From: Herbivorax alkaliphila | GTDB lineage: Bacteria; Bacillota; Clostridia; Acetivibrionales; Acetivibrionaceae | Direction: 5' to 3' | Assembly (NCBI RefSeq): GCF_030848475.1 | Contig: NZ_JAVDDS010000018.1 | Coordinates: forward strand, 1-64,000 | Length of the DNA: 64,000 nt | Translations under genes and position numbers: made by a program | In this document: piece by piece, positions 47,501-54,883 of the stretch | Position numbering within the stretch: position 1 is the first letter of the stretch | Layout of the letters: each line of letters opens with the position of its first letter | The notes under the pieces: generated by a model | What the model was told of the DNA's origin: nothing | Seen by the model: the letters and a program-made list of their open reading frames with translations, nothing else | The model's database searches: none

Positions 47501-47792
47501 TATGCCCTTTCTCCTCTGAATATTTCATTATTGCAAAGTCATCTTCTTCAACATGTTGGTCTGTATACTCCATCCAGGGAATTTTTCTACTTACTAAAAT
47601 ATCTATAAAATTAGCCAAGGGTTTACCTGCAAGCTCTGCTGCTTTTTCAAGTGTAACTGATTTATCAACAAACAGTCCTATTGATAAAGAAAGCCTAAAT
47701 TTTTCATTTAGAGATTTTCCATATCCGGTTTTATCAATAATCTGTATAAATTCATCAGGTATATTTAAACCATTTGCATTATCTGTTAACAT
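47493..47792 (-). CDS. UPF0175 antitoxin-like protein
   Basis: This 99-residue protein has the UPF0175 helix-turn-helix stretch LSLSIGLFVDKSVTLEKAAELAGKP LANFIDIL. The family pairs with DUF3368 or PIN toxins and may bind DNA to control the operon. The ribosome site is CAGGAGGT. The C-terminal tail is acidic, as in many toxin-neutralising tails. Confidence 0.85.
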   Translation of the reverse strand: MLTDNANGLNIPDEFIQIIDKTGYGKSLNEKFRLSLSIGLFVDKSVTLEKAAELAGKPLANFIDILVSRKIPWMEYTDQHVEEDDFAIMKYSEEKGHNE

Positions 47793-47937
47793 GACTTTTT
47801 ACCTCCTGATATTAAAGTTTTTCTATAAGTAGATTATTAATTAATTATACCATACTTATATTATAACTTGAATAAGTATATTTGTAAAAAATTATAATTC
47901 ATATAATTGGTTATACAGTGTGTACTTTTTCTTTGCA

Positions 47938-48016
47938 GTACAAAAATTGAAGATTACCACATTTCTATAAGTTCATTACATGGTTTGTGAATGGGTTGTT
48001 TTTAATTTTTGTGTTG
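47938..48016 (+). repeat. IS91-like end repeat, copy 1
   Basis: ACAAAAATTGAAGATTACC, then CATTTCTATAAGTTCATT and GGTTTGTGAATGGGTTG are shared with 50321-50395, and the last part also with the region after the IS91-like transposase (59135). The ends ACAAAAATT and AATTTTTGT are inverted. It seems to be a solo transposon end or small derivative. Confidence 0.55.
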
Positions 48017-48024
48017 CTCAAAGG

Positions 48025-48134
48025 CCTTTAAATAACTAGCTTTGCCAACCTTGATACTATCCATGGTAAGGATGAGGTCACCGGTTCAAGCCCGGTTGAG
48101 GGCTCCAAAGTAAAAGGTTTTGAAGTTTTTCAAG
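48025..48134 (+). repeat. att site 2 with element right end
   Basis: The 60-base tRNA-Thr copy at 48059-48118 is preceded by CCTTTAAATAACTAGCTTTG and CCAACCTTGATACT, which recur before att site 3. It is followed by a CTTGAAAAACTTCAA-type hairpin and T-run, probably the original tRNA terminator region. It marks the right end of island 1 and left end of island 2. Confidence 0.82.
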
Positions 48135-48212
48135 GGCTTTTTTTGTTGCTTTTGATTATGGGTGAATTTAAAATCGTGTTTAAAAATATTCCAGAAACTT
48201 AAGTTTCGCAGT

Positions 48213-48998
48213 CTAGAGCCTGTAAATAGCTATTTTTCCTCTTATGATATATTTGCTCCATCTTTTTTTCAAACTTTCACTTGATTCAAGTATTTCGATT
48301 CTCTTTTCAAGTTCATTAAAAATGTGAGTTGTTTCTCTATGAACTGAAGTCTTTTTTAATGCTTCAGAAAACACAGTACCATTATAAGATTGGGTTTTAT
48401 TTAAAATATATACATCATAAAAATCTCTTGGCCTTGTATTTAATTCTCCCCTTCTTAAAATGGTTTCAATCTTTTCAGCTAATACAGTTTCAATATTGTA
48501 TGCCCAAACATCGATAGTTTTTTCTTCAAAAATCATCTTTAATTGATACAAGATTTCTTTTGGTGTAATTGCATCGCCAGTTGTTATATCGATTTGCATA
48601 GGTGTGACTATAGTATCATAATTAGCTTGTATACTAATTCTAAAACCACCATATGTATCATCTTCTCGTATTTTATTTATGTCTAAAAAAGAGAAAGACA
48701 CATCATCATTTATAGCTATATTGCATATTGTTTTAATTACCTTAGTCAAGGAATCACTATTAATTGGATAGTTCTTAATCGTTGCATCCATATCCATTGT
48801 TGACCGATTGTCAATTCCAATTAGTGCAGCAATTAACATACCACCTTTTAGAATGAAATTATCCTTATAGTCTGATTTTGATAATCGTTCAAGAAACCTT
48901 TCAAACATATAGTTTTGCAGGACAACTTGAGCAGACATATCTTTTTTCTTTGCAAGATTTCTGATTTTTGATTTAAGACTCATAGCCTTATGGTTCAT
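48213..48998 (-). CDS. AbiEii/AbiGii-type nucleotidyltransferase toxin, probably clipped at the C-terminus
   Basis: This 261-residue protein matches the AbiEii family. The sites are FILKGGMLIAAL with DNRSTMDMDATIKN (the nucleotidyltransferase GG..D-x-D centre), MQIDITTGDAITP and IETVLAEKIETILRRGELNTRPRDFYD. Members usually reach about 290-300 residues. Here the last codons run into a repeat (48183-48240) also found at 51571-51622, so the native end is replaced. No AbiEi antitoxin gene is seen. Just upstream is a stub of parA. Activity is doubtful. It sits at the left of island 2. Confidence 0.75.
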   Translation of the reverse strand: MNHKAMSLKSKIRNLAKKKDMSAQVVLQNYMFERFLERLSKSDYKDNFILKGGMLIAALIGIDNRSTMDMDATIKNYPINSDSLTKVIKTICNIAINDDVSFSFLDINKIREDDTYGGFRISIQANYDTIVTPMQIDITTGDAITPKEILYQLKMIFEEKTIDVWAYNIETVLAEKIETILRRGELNTRPRDFYDVYILNKTQSYNGTVFSEALKKTSVHRETTHIFNELEKRIEILESSESLKKRWSKYIIRGKIAIYRL

Positions 48999-49008
48999 AA
49001 TAACACCT

Positions 49009-49053
49009 CTAAGTAGTTTTTAATAATTTATTCAACACAGCAATCTTTTTCAT
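49009..49053 (-). pseudogene. Second parA stub
   Basis: GAGGAGGAATCCCC is followed by MKKIAVLN and then an unrelated short tail with a stop. The first codons and about 90 bases upstream, including an AAAACTACTTTC hairpin, match the parA relic of island 1 (46862-46940). Most of the gene is deleted and AbiEii begins 11 bases later. Confidence 0.6.
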
Positions 49054-49166
49054 GGGGATTCCTCCTCGATTTTTTTGGCAAACAAAAAACTACTTTCAAA
49101 ATTTAAAAGTAGTTTTAGTTGAAAATCTAAATATTCATTTTTGACGTTTATGTAATATTGTAAAAG

Positions 49167-49853
49167 TTACTTATCAAAATTAAAGCATGGATAAAGTTCA
49201 ATTAAATTTTCTTTGCATACTGCATTAACTTTTTTTGTATTGTTTTTTGATAAATTATAATAAATATTTTTTAGTTGATTTATTTCCCCTTCATCATTAA
49301 ATGCATATTCAAGAAGATTCTTAATTGCCCGAATGTCTTTTTCTTTTTTGATATCTCTATTTTTATTGATAATCAGTTTGTGTATTATATATGCAGGTGG
49401 TGTTGGTATCCATAAACTAAAGTTATTTACTTCAAGTTTTATGGAATTATCACAAAGAATATCAAGATGTCTTAATCCTTCGGCTTTTACATTAAGAGAA
49501 TCGACTTTATAAGGTTCAATTTTTCCTTTACCCATTTCTCTTACAATAAACTCTAATTCTATTACCGCAGACTTATAAAATTTTGAAACACCCGTTAGGG
49601 GATCTTCATTATATATATAACCGTGATCGCTAAGGATAGAGGGAAGACTTATATTAGTTTTGAATTGTCGTAAATTTTTAATCAAAATATCCATATCCAT
49701 AGTTTTTAAATTTGAAATAAAGCCTTTGTTTTTATAGTAAGACAATTCAAAAATGTATTCAGCCCAACTACCTATAATAATAAAATTATCAAGCAAATTA
49801 TATTGAGAGAATAATTTAATAACTTCCCAGAAAACGTCTTTTTGTTTACTCAC
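49167..49853 (-). CDS. Nucleotidyltransferase of a two-gene module
   Basis: This 228-residue protein has FIIIGSWAEYIFEL followed by MDMDILIKNL, a GSxAEY...DxD nucleotidyltransferase centre. The rest is helical and ends with a conserved basic part. It starts at GTG with a four-base overlap with the 98-residue partner gene, so the two are co-translated. Paired small-protein/nucleotidyltransferase genes often are toxin-antitoxin or phage-defence modules (MNT, AbiE and CBASS-like enzymes), but the family here is not one I can name. Confidence 0.7.
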   Translation of the reverse strand: MSKQKDVFWEVIKLFSQYNLLDNFIIIGSWAEYIFELSYYKNKGFISNLKTMDMDILIKNLRQFKTNISLPSILSDHGYIYNEDPLTGVSKFYKSAVIELEFIVREMGKGKIEPYKVDSLNVKAEGLRHLDILCDNSIKLEVNNFSLWIPTPPAYIIHKLIINKNRDIKKEKDIRAIKNLLEYAFNDEGEINQLKNIYYNLSKNNTKKVNAVCKENLIELYPCFNFDK

Positions 49854-50146
49854 ATTCTAACCACCTTTTTAGTAATTTTCATATCTTCTCTAATTTCTTT
49901 AAGATCCTTTTTGTATTGGTTTCGTAGAAGAACTTTTTTATTTATATCATCTAAATCTTCAGGTTTAATATATTTAGTCAATACCTTGTTCCCATTTCTA
50001 TAGACTAAATAAGAATAATTTTTATTATTTATTTTTTTATTCACAATGCTTCCTTTTGGTAAAGAATCGATTTTTTGCATATAACTTTGTTCCATTTGTT
50101 TAAGCCGTTCGAGTTCTTCTTTTAACATGTCTTTTATAATTGCCAT
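49850..50146 (-). CDS. Small coiled-coil partner (DUF6788-like)
   Basis: This 98-residue protein has helical ends (about 1-28 and 65-95) around a beta part, LPKGSIVNKKINNKNYSYLVYR. This resembles the short DUF6788-type proteins seen in defence islands. It precedes the nucleotidyltransferase and overlaps it by four bases. The divergent operator-like repeats just upstream suggest that it or the complex regulates its own promoter. AAGGAGTG is the ribosome site. Confidence 0.6.
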   Translation of the reverse strand: MAIIKDMLKEELERLKQMEQSYMQKIDSLPKGSIVNKKINNKNYSYLVYRNGNKVLTKYIKPEDLDDINKKVLLRNQYKKDLKEIREDMKITKKVVRM

Positions 50147-50160
50147 AATAAATACACTCC

Positions 50161-50247
50161 TTAACCTACAAATTTAAATAATTTATAGTCTTGTAGGTTA
50201 ATTATATTATAACCTACATTTATATTTTTATCAATATGATGTAGGTT
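50161..50247 (-). promoter_or_regulatory. Four half-site operator upstream of the nucleotidyltransferase pair
   Basis: AACCTACA occurs at 50163-50170 and 50211-50218, and its complement TGTAGGTT at 50192-50199 and 50240-50247. The order is alternating, giving two dyads with the same 21-base gap between half-sites. They lie just before the start of the small partner gene. Confidence 0.72.
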
Positions 50248-50320
50248 AAACCTGAAAATTTTTGAACATGATTTTAAATAAAAATTAACAATTATTATGG
50301 TATTCAATACATTAGTGCTA

Positions 50321-50395
50321 CAAAAATTAAAGATTACCACATTTCTATAAGTTCATTCCAAGGTTTGTGGATGGGTTGTTTTAAATTTTTGTTGT
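50321..50395 (+). repeat. IS91-like end repeat, copy 2
   Basis: This 75-base copy matches 47938-48016, with ACAAAAATTAAAGATTACC at the left, CATTTCTATAAGTTCATTCC, and GGTTTGTGGATGGGTTG before AAATTTTTGT. The GGTTTGTGGATGGGTTGTT part is identical to the sequence at 59142-59160. Confidence 0.55.
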
Positions 50396-50509
50396 TACTT
50401 TCTCATCCATTATTAATATTGGAGAAGTTATAAAATCGATAGTGTATTTTTGTCAACCTAAATTAAGATATAAAAGTTTTTGTTCTGTATAATAATAAAG
50501 TATATAGTG

Positions 50510-50612
50510 AACCCGTTTAGCTAAAGCTAAATATCAAGGCTTCAGGTAAAGGAGGTCTGAAGATTTATAAGAGGAACTTCACCTTATAGGTAGAATCTTA
50601 GAATAAGATGAA
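50510..50612 (+). repeat. Interspersed repeat with TTTAGCTAAA palindrome
   Basis: This copy of the family at 41555 contains CGTTTAGCTAAAGCTAAAT, AAGGCTTCAGG and CTTAGAATAAGATGAAAGAA. A middle insert, AGGAACTTCACCTTATAGG, is shared with the minus strand at 28283-28305. It ends directly before the acetyltransferase ribosome site. Confidence 0.55.
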
Positions 50613-50617
50613 AGAAT

Positions 50618-51114
50618 TTTGGAGGTAATTCTTATGTCAGTAAGAGAAAAAATGTTAAACGGTGAATATTATATTAGTTGGGATAAAGAGTTGACTGAGG
50701 AAAGAGAAAAAGCTAAGGATATACTGTTTGAATTTAATAACCTCAAGCCCTCGTTAAGAGCAGAAAGAGAAGGGATTATTCGAAAATTGTTTGGGAAAAC
50801 AGGTGATAATTGTTGGATTGAATCACCATTTAATTGTGATTATGGGTCTAATATATTTGTTGGTGATAATTTTTACACAAATACAAATTGCTGTATTTTA
50901 GATTGTGCAAAAGTTACAATAGGTGATAATGTGTTGATAGGTCCTAATGTAGGAATTTATACACCAGAACATGCCTTTAATAGTGAAGAACGTGGGAAAG
51001 GTTATGAACGTGCTCTTCCTGTAGAAATTGGTGATAATGTATGGATATGCGGAGGAGTTACCATTACTGGTGGAGTGAAAATAGGTTCAAATACAATTAT
51101 TGGTGCAGGAAGTA
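50618..51114 (+). repeat. 497-base direct repeat, left copy
   Basis: Bases 50618-51114 match 56678-57174 with about eight differences, an exact offset of 6,060. The two copies bracket the restriction-modification region in direct orientation. Confidence 0.9.
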
Positions 51115-51218
51115 TTGTAATAAAGGATATACCAGAAGATGTAATTGCAGCAGGAAACCCTGCTCGAGTAATTAGAAAAATAACAGAGCAAGATAAAATG
51201 TTTGTAAAGTCAAAATAA
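50634..51218 (+). CDS. Maltose/galactoside O-acetyltransferase-like protein
   Basis: This protein of about 194 residues is a hexapeptide-repeat acetyltransferase of the LacA/Maa type. It has the N-terminal helical cap with MLNGEYYISWDKELTEEREK, CDYGSNIFVGDNFYTNTNC, GPNVGIYTPEHAF (catalytic His) and GGVTITGGVKIGSNTIIGAGS. It should transfer acetyl from acetyl-CoA to a sugar. A strong GGAGG supports ATG 50634. An almost identical but truncated copy is at 56694. Confidence 0.88.
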   Translation: MSVREKMLNGEYYISWDKELTEEREKAKDILFEFNNLKPSLRAEREGIIRKLFGKTGDNCWIESPFNCDYGSNIFVGDNFYTNTNCCILDCAKVTIGDNVLIGPNVGIYTPEHAFNSEERGKGYERALPVEIGDNVWICGGVTITGGVKIGSNTIIGAGSIVIKDIPEDVIAAGNPARVIRKITEQDKMFVKSK

Positions 51219-51439
51219 GAATTAAGTATTTTTTAGAAAAACATATCGTTTCTCTTATTTAATAATAGGTTACAAATTACACCTAATTTTGCCCTATCAT
51301 ACAATGCCTAAAATAATTGTGAGCACGATTTTTATTTTTTACAATATTATCGATAAGTTTTGTTTTTTATTTTAGGACAAAATCATAAGTGCTATATTAA
51401 GACATTATTATAAATGAATCATATTGTGAATTGCCTGAT

Positions 51440-51676
51440 AATGGTGCATGTTATTTATGTGAATGAAAATATGGAAGAAACATTGTGGAGCAAGTTGTAG
51501 AGCGTGTTAATATGACGAGGAAAGGGAGAGCATTGTTTGAGCGACAGCGAGATTTGCTCGACCCCGAGGAGTATTTACAGGCTCTAAACTGCGTAACTTT
51601 AGTTTCTGGAATATTGTTCTTCACATTAAATATATACACTTGCCTGATAAAATGAAATGTATTTTGTCAGGCAAGT
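51440..51676 (+). repeat. Long copy of an interspersed repeat, plus hairpin
   Basis: From GGTGCATGTTATTTATGTG to AGTTTCTGGAATATTG (51440-51617) this is the fullest copy of the family at 28885, 30588, 38757 and 48183. Directly after it ACTTGCCTGATAAAAT (51638-51653) pairs with ATTTTGTCAGGCAAGT (51661-51676), a stable terminator-like stem. The remaining bases from 51219 hold no gene. Confidence 0.65.
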
Positions 51677-51733
51677 ATGTTATAATCTAAGTTCGTATAG
51701 GCTTGATTAAAATGGCGTATTATATCATAATAA

Positions 51734-51745
51734 GAACAAACGTTC
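51734..51745 (+). promoter_or_regulatory. LexA-like box before the HaeIII-like methyltransferase
   Basis: GAAC-AAAC-GTTC matches the gram-positive LexA half-sites, and the spacer fits RNRY. It lies 16 bases before the ATG, just upstream of the ribosome site GGAGG, where a repressor would block the start of transcription or elongation. Confidence 0.55.
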
Positions 51746-51761
51746 TTTTGGAGGTTGTGGC

Positions 51762-52688
51762 ATGAAAACATTGTCATTGTTTGCTGGAGCGGGCGGTCTG
51801 GATATGGGATTTAAAAATGCTGGGTTTGAGATTGTTTGGGCAAATGATATCAATAAAGATGCTTGTGAAACTCATAAAGGGTGGTCTGACTCAGTAATTG
51901 TAAATGAAGATATAAAAAATATTTCAATTAATTCTTTGCCTGATGTAGAAGCAATACTTGGTGGATTTCCATGTCAGGGATTCTCATTAGCAGGTCCAAG
52001 AAAAGTTTATGATAGTAGAAATCTGTTATATAGATTTTATGTAGAAGCTGTTAATGAAAAAAAACCAGCAATATTTGTTGCTGAAAATGTCAAAGGTATA
52101 TTGACCTTAGGTGGTGGAGAAGTAATAAAGAAGATTAAAAGAGACTTTGAAAAAGCTGGTGATGGATATAATGTCAGTGTACAAAAGGTTAACTCATCAG
52201 ATTATGGAGTGGCTCAAGATCGTGTAAGAGTATTTATTATAGGAATTAGTAAGCATTTCAAAAGAAAAGATACGTTCGTAATTAATGAAGCATTAAAAGA
52301 AAAAGTTGTGCTTCGAGACATTTTGTTTGATTCAAATGATTTTGAAGAGGAGGATTTGTGTACTGCTCCGTATTCATCACGTTTTATGAGTAGAAATAGA
52401 AAACGTGATTGGGACGAGTTTTCCTATACAATTCCAGCTATGGCAAAACAAGTCACATTGCATCCAAGTTCTCCTGATATGATAAAACTTGGGAAGAACA
52501 AATGGATATTCGGGGAAGGTATAACAAGAAGGTATACATGGAGAGAAGCAGCATTAGTTCAATCATTCCCAGCAGACCTTGAATTTTATGGAGATATGGT
52601 GTCTAAATATCGTCAGATTGGTAATGCAGTGCCGGTTAAATTGGCAGAAAAGATTGGGTTGATGATTAATGATTATATAGCTATTTAG
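51762..52688 (+). CDS. DNA (cytosine-5) methyltransferase, HaeIII-like partner
   Basis: This 308-residue C5 methyltransferase starts directly with motif I (LSLFAGAGGLDMGF). The catalytic Cys at about 71 is in GGFPCQGFSLAG, then VAENVKGI, QDRVRVFIIG and IGNAVPVKLA follow. The following gene is a HaeIII-type nuclease fragment, so the methylase probably protects GGCC. The site is an inference from the partner. The nuclease being broken, this is now effectively a solitary methylase in island 2. Confidence 0.9.
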   Translation: MKTLSLFAGAGGLDMGFKNAGFEIVWANDINKDACETHKGWSDSVIVNEDIKNISINSLPDVEAILGGFPCQGFSLAGPRKVYDSRNLLYRFYVEAVNEKKPAIFVAENVKGILTLGGGEVIKKIKRDFEKAGDGYNVSVQKVNSSDYGVAQDRVRVFIIGISKHFKRKDTFVINEALKEKVVLRDILFDSNDFEEEDLCTAPYSSRFMSRNRKRDWDEFSYTIPAMAKQVTLHPSSPDMIKLGKNKWIFGEGITRRYTWREAALVQSFPADLEFYGDMVSKYRQIGNAVPVKLAEKIGLMINDYIAI

Positions 52689-52705
52689 CGAATGGAGGGG
52701 TTGAA

Positions 52706-52966
52706 ATGGCTAATCAAACACAGAATGGTAAGGCTTTTGAATATGCATGTTTAGATACAATTTCAAAGCGATATAAAGACCATGTTTTAGTCCTTAGAGA
52801 AAAAGATGCAGCGTATGATACTGCAAAGAAGTCTTTTGATGAGCTTGGAGATGTTCATAAATCAGTATTAATTGATGGTTCAGAAAAAGGTGTTGAAATT
52901 TTAGAAAGGTTGGAAGCTAACCTTATTGGATGCATAGAAATCAATTCCTTTTTCTTCTGTATATAA
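52706..52966 (+). pseudogene. HaeIII-like restriction endonuclease, truncated
   Basis: The first 75 or so residues (NGKAFEYACLDTISKRY, then AKKSFDELG and SEKGVEILERLE) resemble the N-terminus of the HaeIII restriction family. Homology ends near 52928, where a transposase fragment on the other strand begins. The family's nuclease is about 300 residues, so the catalytic part is lost. It follows the methyltransferase by 17 bases with a GGAGG ribosome site. Confidence 0.7.
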
Positions 52967-53115
52967 AATATTGTCTGCTGAAAAAAATCCAGCATCTGCA
53001 CCTAATTGAAATCCTCTAAGATTGCCATATAAATTTTCTGTGTTTTCAATTGTGGGTATAGGTGACAGTTGGCCTGAGGAATTATTGCTTGTATGCGTAC
53101 CTAAAATTATTTTTG
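52928..53115 (-). pseudogene. Transposase fragment (IS1182-like)
   Basis: On the minus strand an open frame of about 60 residues includes GQLSPIPTIENTENLYGN and ADAGFFSADNILYTEEKGID. This fits the middle of DDE transposases (ADxGYxSxxN region of IS1182-like proteins). Both ends are lost. The insertion coincides with the break in the HaeIII-like gene. Confidence 0.6.
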
Positions 53116-53165
53116 AACAAATAGATTTTAAGATTCTAATAGTTTTTCCGATCCTTCTTTTTTAA

Positions 53166-53285
53166 AATTACATTTTCATTTGGCTGAAAATCCAGTTTAT
53201 AACCCTGTCAAAAAGAACTAGAATTTGAATGTTCCTATGCCAACTAATATTGCAGTTCCTACAATGAATCCTAATAATTTTTTCA
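53166..53285 (+). repeat. About 115-base repeat shared with 57718-57835
   Basis: AATTACATTTTCATTTGGCTG, AACCCTGTCAAAAAG and TGAATGTTCCTATGCCAACT and following bases recur at 57718-57835. The second copy is open in the plus frame, with AENPVYNPVKKDRNLNVPMP. It is a fragment of something duplicated, but I do not recognise it. The rest of 53116-53464 has no supported gene. Confidence 0.55.
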
Positions 53286-53464
53286 CACAAAAGCGTTGGA
53301 GATAACATATGTTCTGTGGTATAATGGTATACATAAATAGTAACTTGATATAGGTTTGAATTATTTTTCTTAAATGTATTGACTAAATTTAGACAAACCT
53401 TCATAATAACCATTAAGAAGTTAAATATTTTTTTAACTTTAAGGGACGGAAGGGGTAATGAGCT

Positions 53465-54832
53465 GTGTTGTACACTATTAGTAAAGAAAAAGTTAGAATA
53501 CATATGAAAAAAAATGGTCTAATTACTCAAAAGAAATTAGCTGAACAATTAGGCATAAGTAAAAATCAACTCTCAATGATGCTTTCGCCAAATTTTAGTC
53601 CTATAAAATCTAATGCTTTAAAACTCTGTGAAGCTTTAGATGTAAACTTTGAGGAAATTATTGAATATGAAAAAAGAGAAATGCCTTATATAAATTCACC
53701 AACATTTAAAGGTCAATTAAGAAATATAATAAGTAACCAATTAAATAATGAAAAAATTTATTCAGAAGCCTATAAAGGTAAGGATTTTGTAGAAGTAAGA
53801 GGAGTAACAGCTAATAAAGATTACTCTGATATAGAACTTTTTGCAGGAGCAGGAGGTTTAGCTCTTGGGCTTGAACAAGCAGGTTTTTACTCTAAGGGTT
53901 TAGTAGAAATTGATAAACATTCTTGTCAAACATTAAGAAAAAATAGACCTACATGGAATGTAATTAATAAAGATATAATTCAAGTAGTTGAGGAAGGTAT
54001 CAGAAACTATGTAAATATTCCTATAGGAGAGCTTGATTTATTGTCAGGGGGGTATCCCTGTCAGGCTTTCAGTTATGCAGGAAAGAAAATGGGTCTAGCT
54101 GATACTAGGGGTACAATGTTTTATTATTATGCTAAGGCTCTAAAACAACTTTTACCTAAGATGTTCTTAGCTGAAAATGTCAGAGGCATGGTAAATCATG
54201 AGGATGGTAAAACATTAGCTTTAATGTTAAAAGTATTCTCTGATATTGGGTATACAGTAAAATGGCATGTATTAAGAGCTTTAGATTATGATGTAGCTCA
54301 GAAAAGAGAGAGAATAGTTCTTGTAGGGGTTAGAAATGATTTGGTTAAAAAACACAAATTAAGCTACTCTTTTCCTAAACCATTTGGCTATGAGCTTACA
54401 TTAAGAGACGTCCTAAAGGATGTGCCTAAGTCAGAAGGAGCGAAGTATCCTGAGGCTAAAAAGAAGGTATTAGACCTAGTACCCCCAGGAGGTTACTGGA
54501 GGGATTTGCCAGATGATATAGCTAAAGACTTTATGGGTAAAAGCTATTATTCAGGTGGAGGAAGAACAGGAATGGCTAGAAGAATTTCATGGGATGAACC
54601 TTGCTTAACATTGACCTGCTCACCTGCCCAAAAACAAACTGAAAGATGTCACCCAGATGAAACTAGGCCTTTTACTGTTAGAGAATATGCAAGAATACAA
54701 AGTTTTCCTGACAGTTGGAAGTTTGATTGCTCTGCTTCTAATGCTTATAAACAGATAGGAAATGCTGTTCCTGTAAATATGGCTAAAGCTATTGGATTAT
54801 CTATTGTAAATACTTTAAATCAAATCAAATAA
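53465..54832 (+). CDS. DNA (cytosine-5) methyltransferase with N-terminal helix-turn-helix
   Basis: This 455-residue protein has an XRE-type DNA-binding domain (about 8-65: TQKKLAEQLGISKNQLSMML) and a methyltransferase domain (about 122-450). Motifs include IELFAGAGGLALGLEQAG, GGYPCQAFSYAG with Cys at about 199, LAENVRGM, QKRERIVLVG and IGNAVPVNMAKA. The helix-turn-helix may regulate the operon, as in M.EcoRII and M.MspI-like enzymes. A PmeII-like endonuclease is encoded convergently next to it, so this is an intact type II system. GTG start. Confidence 0.9.
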   Translation: MLYTISKEKVRIHMKKNGLITQKKLAEQLGISKNQLSMMLSPNFSPIKSNALKLCEALDVNFEEIIEYEKREMPYINSPTFKGQLRNIISNQLNNEKIYSEAYKGKDFVEVRGVTANKDYSDIELFAGAGGLALGLEQAGFYSKGLVEIDKHSCQTLRKNRPTWNVINKDIIQVVEEGIRNYVNIPIGELDLLSGGYPCQAFSYAGKKMGLADTRGTMFYYYAKALKQLLPKMFLAENVRGMVNHEDGKTLALMLKVFSDIGYTVKWHVLRALDYDVAQKRERIVLVGVRNDLVKKHKLSYSFPKPFGYELTLRDVLKDVPKSEGAKYPEAKKKVLDLVPPGGYWRDLPDDIAKDFMGKSYYSGGGRTGMARRISWDEPCLTLTCSPAQKQTERCHPDETRPFTVREYARIQSFPDSWKFDCSASNAYKQIGNAVPVNMAKAIGLSIVNTLNQIK

Positions 54833-54847
54833 TAAAAACAGGTATTA

Positions 54848-54876
54848 AAAAAGGGGTACAATTAAGTATCCCCTTT
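54848..54876. terminator. Terminator between methyltransferase and endonuclease
   Basis: GGGGTAC and GTATCCCC pair around AATTAA, with A residues before and T residues after. It serves both convergent genes. Confidence 0.7.
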
Positions 54877-54883
54877 ACGGTTA

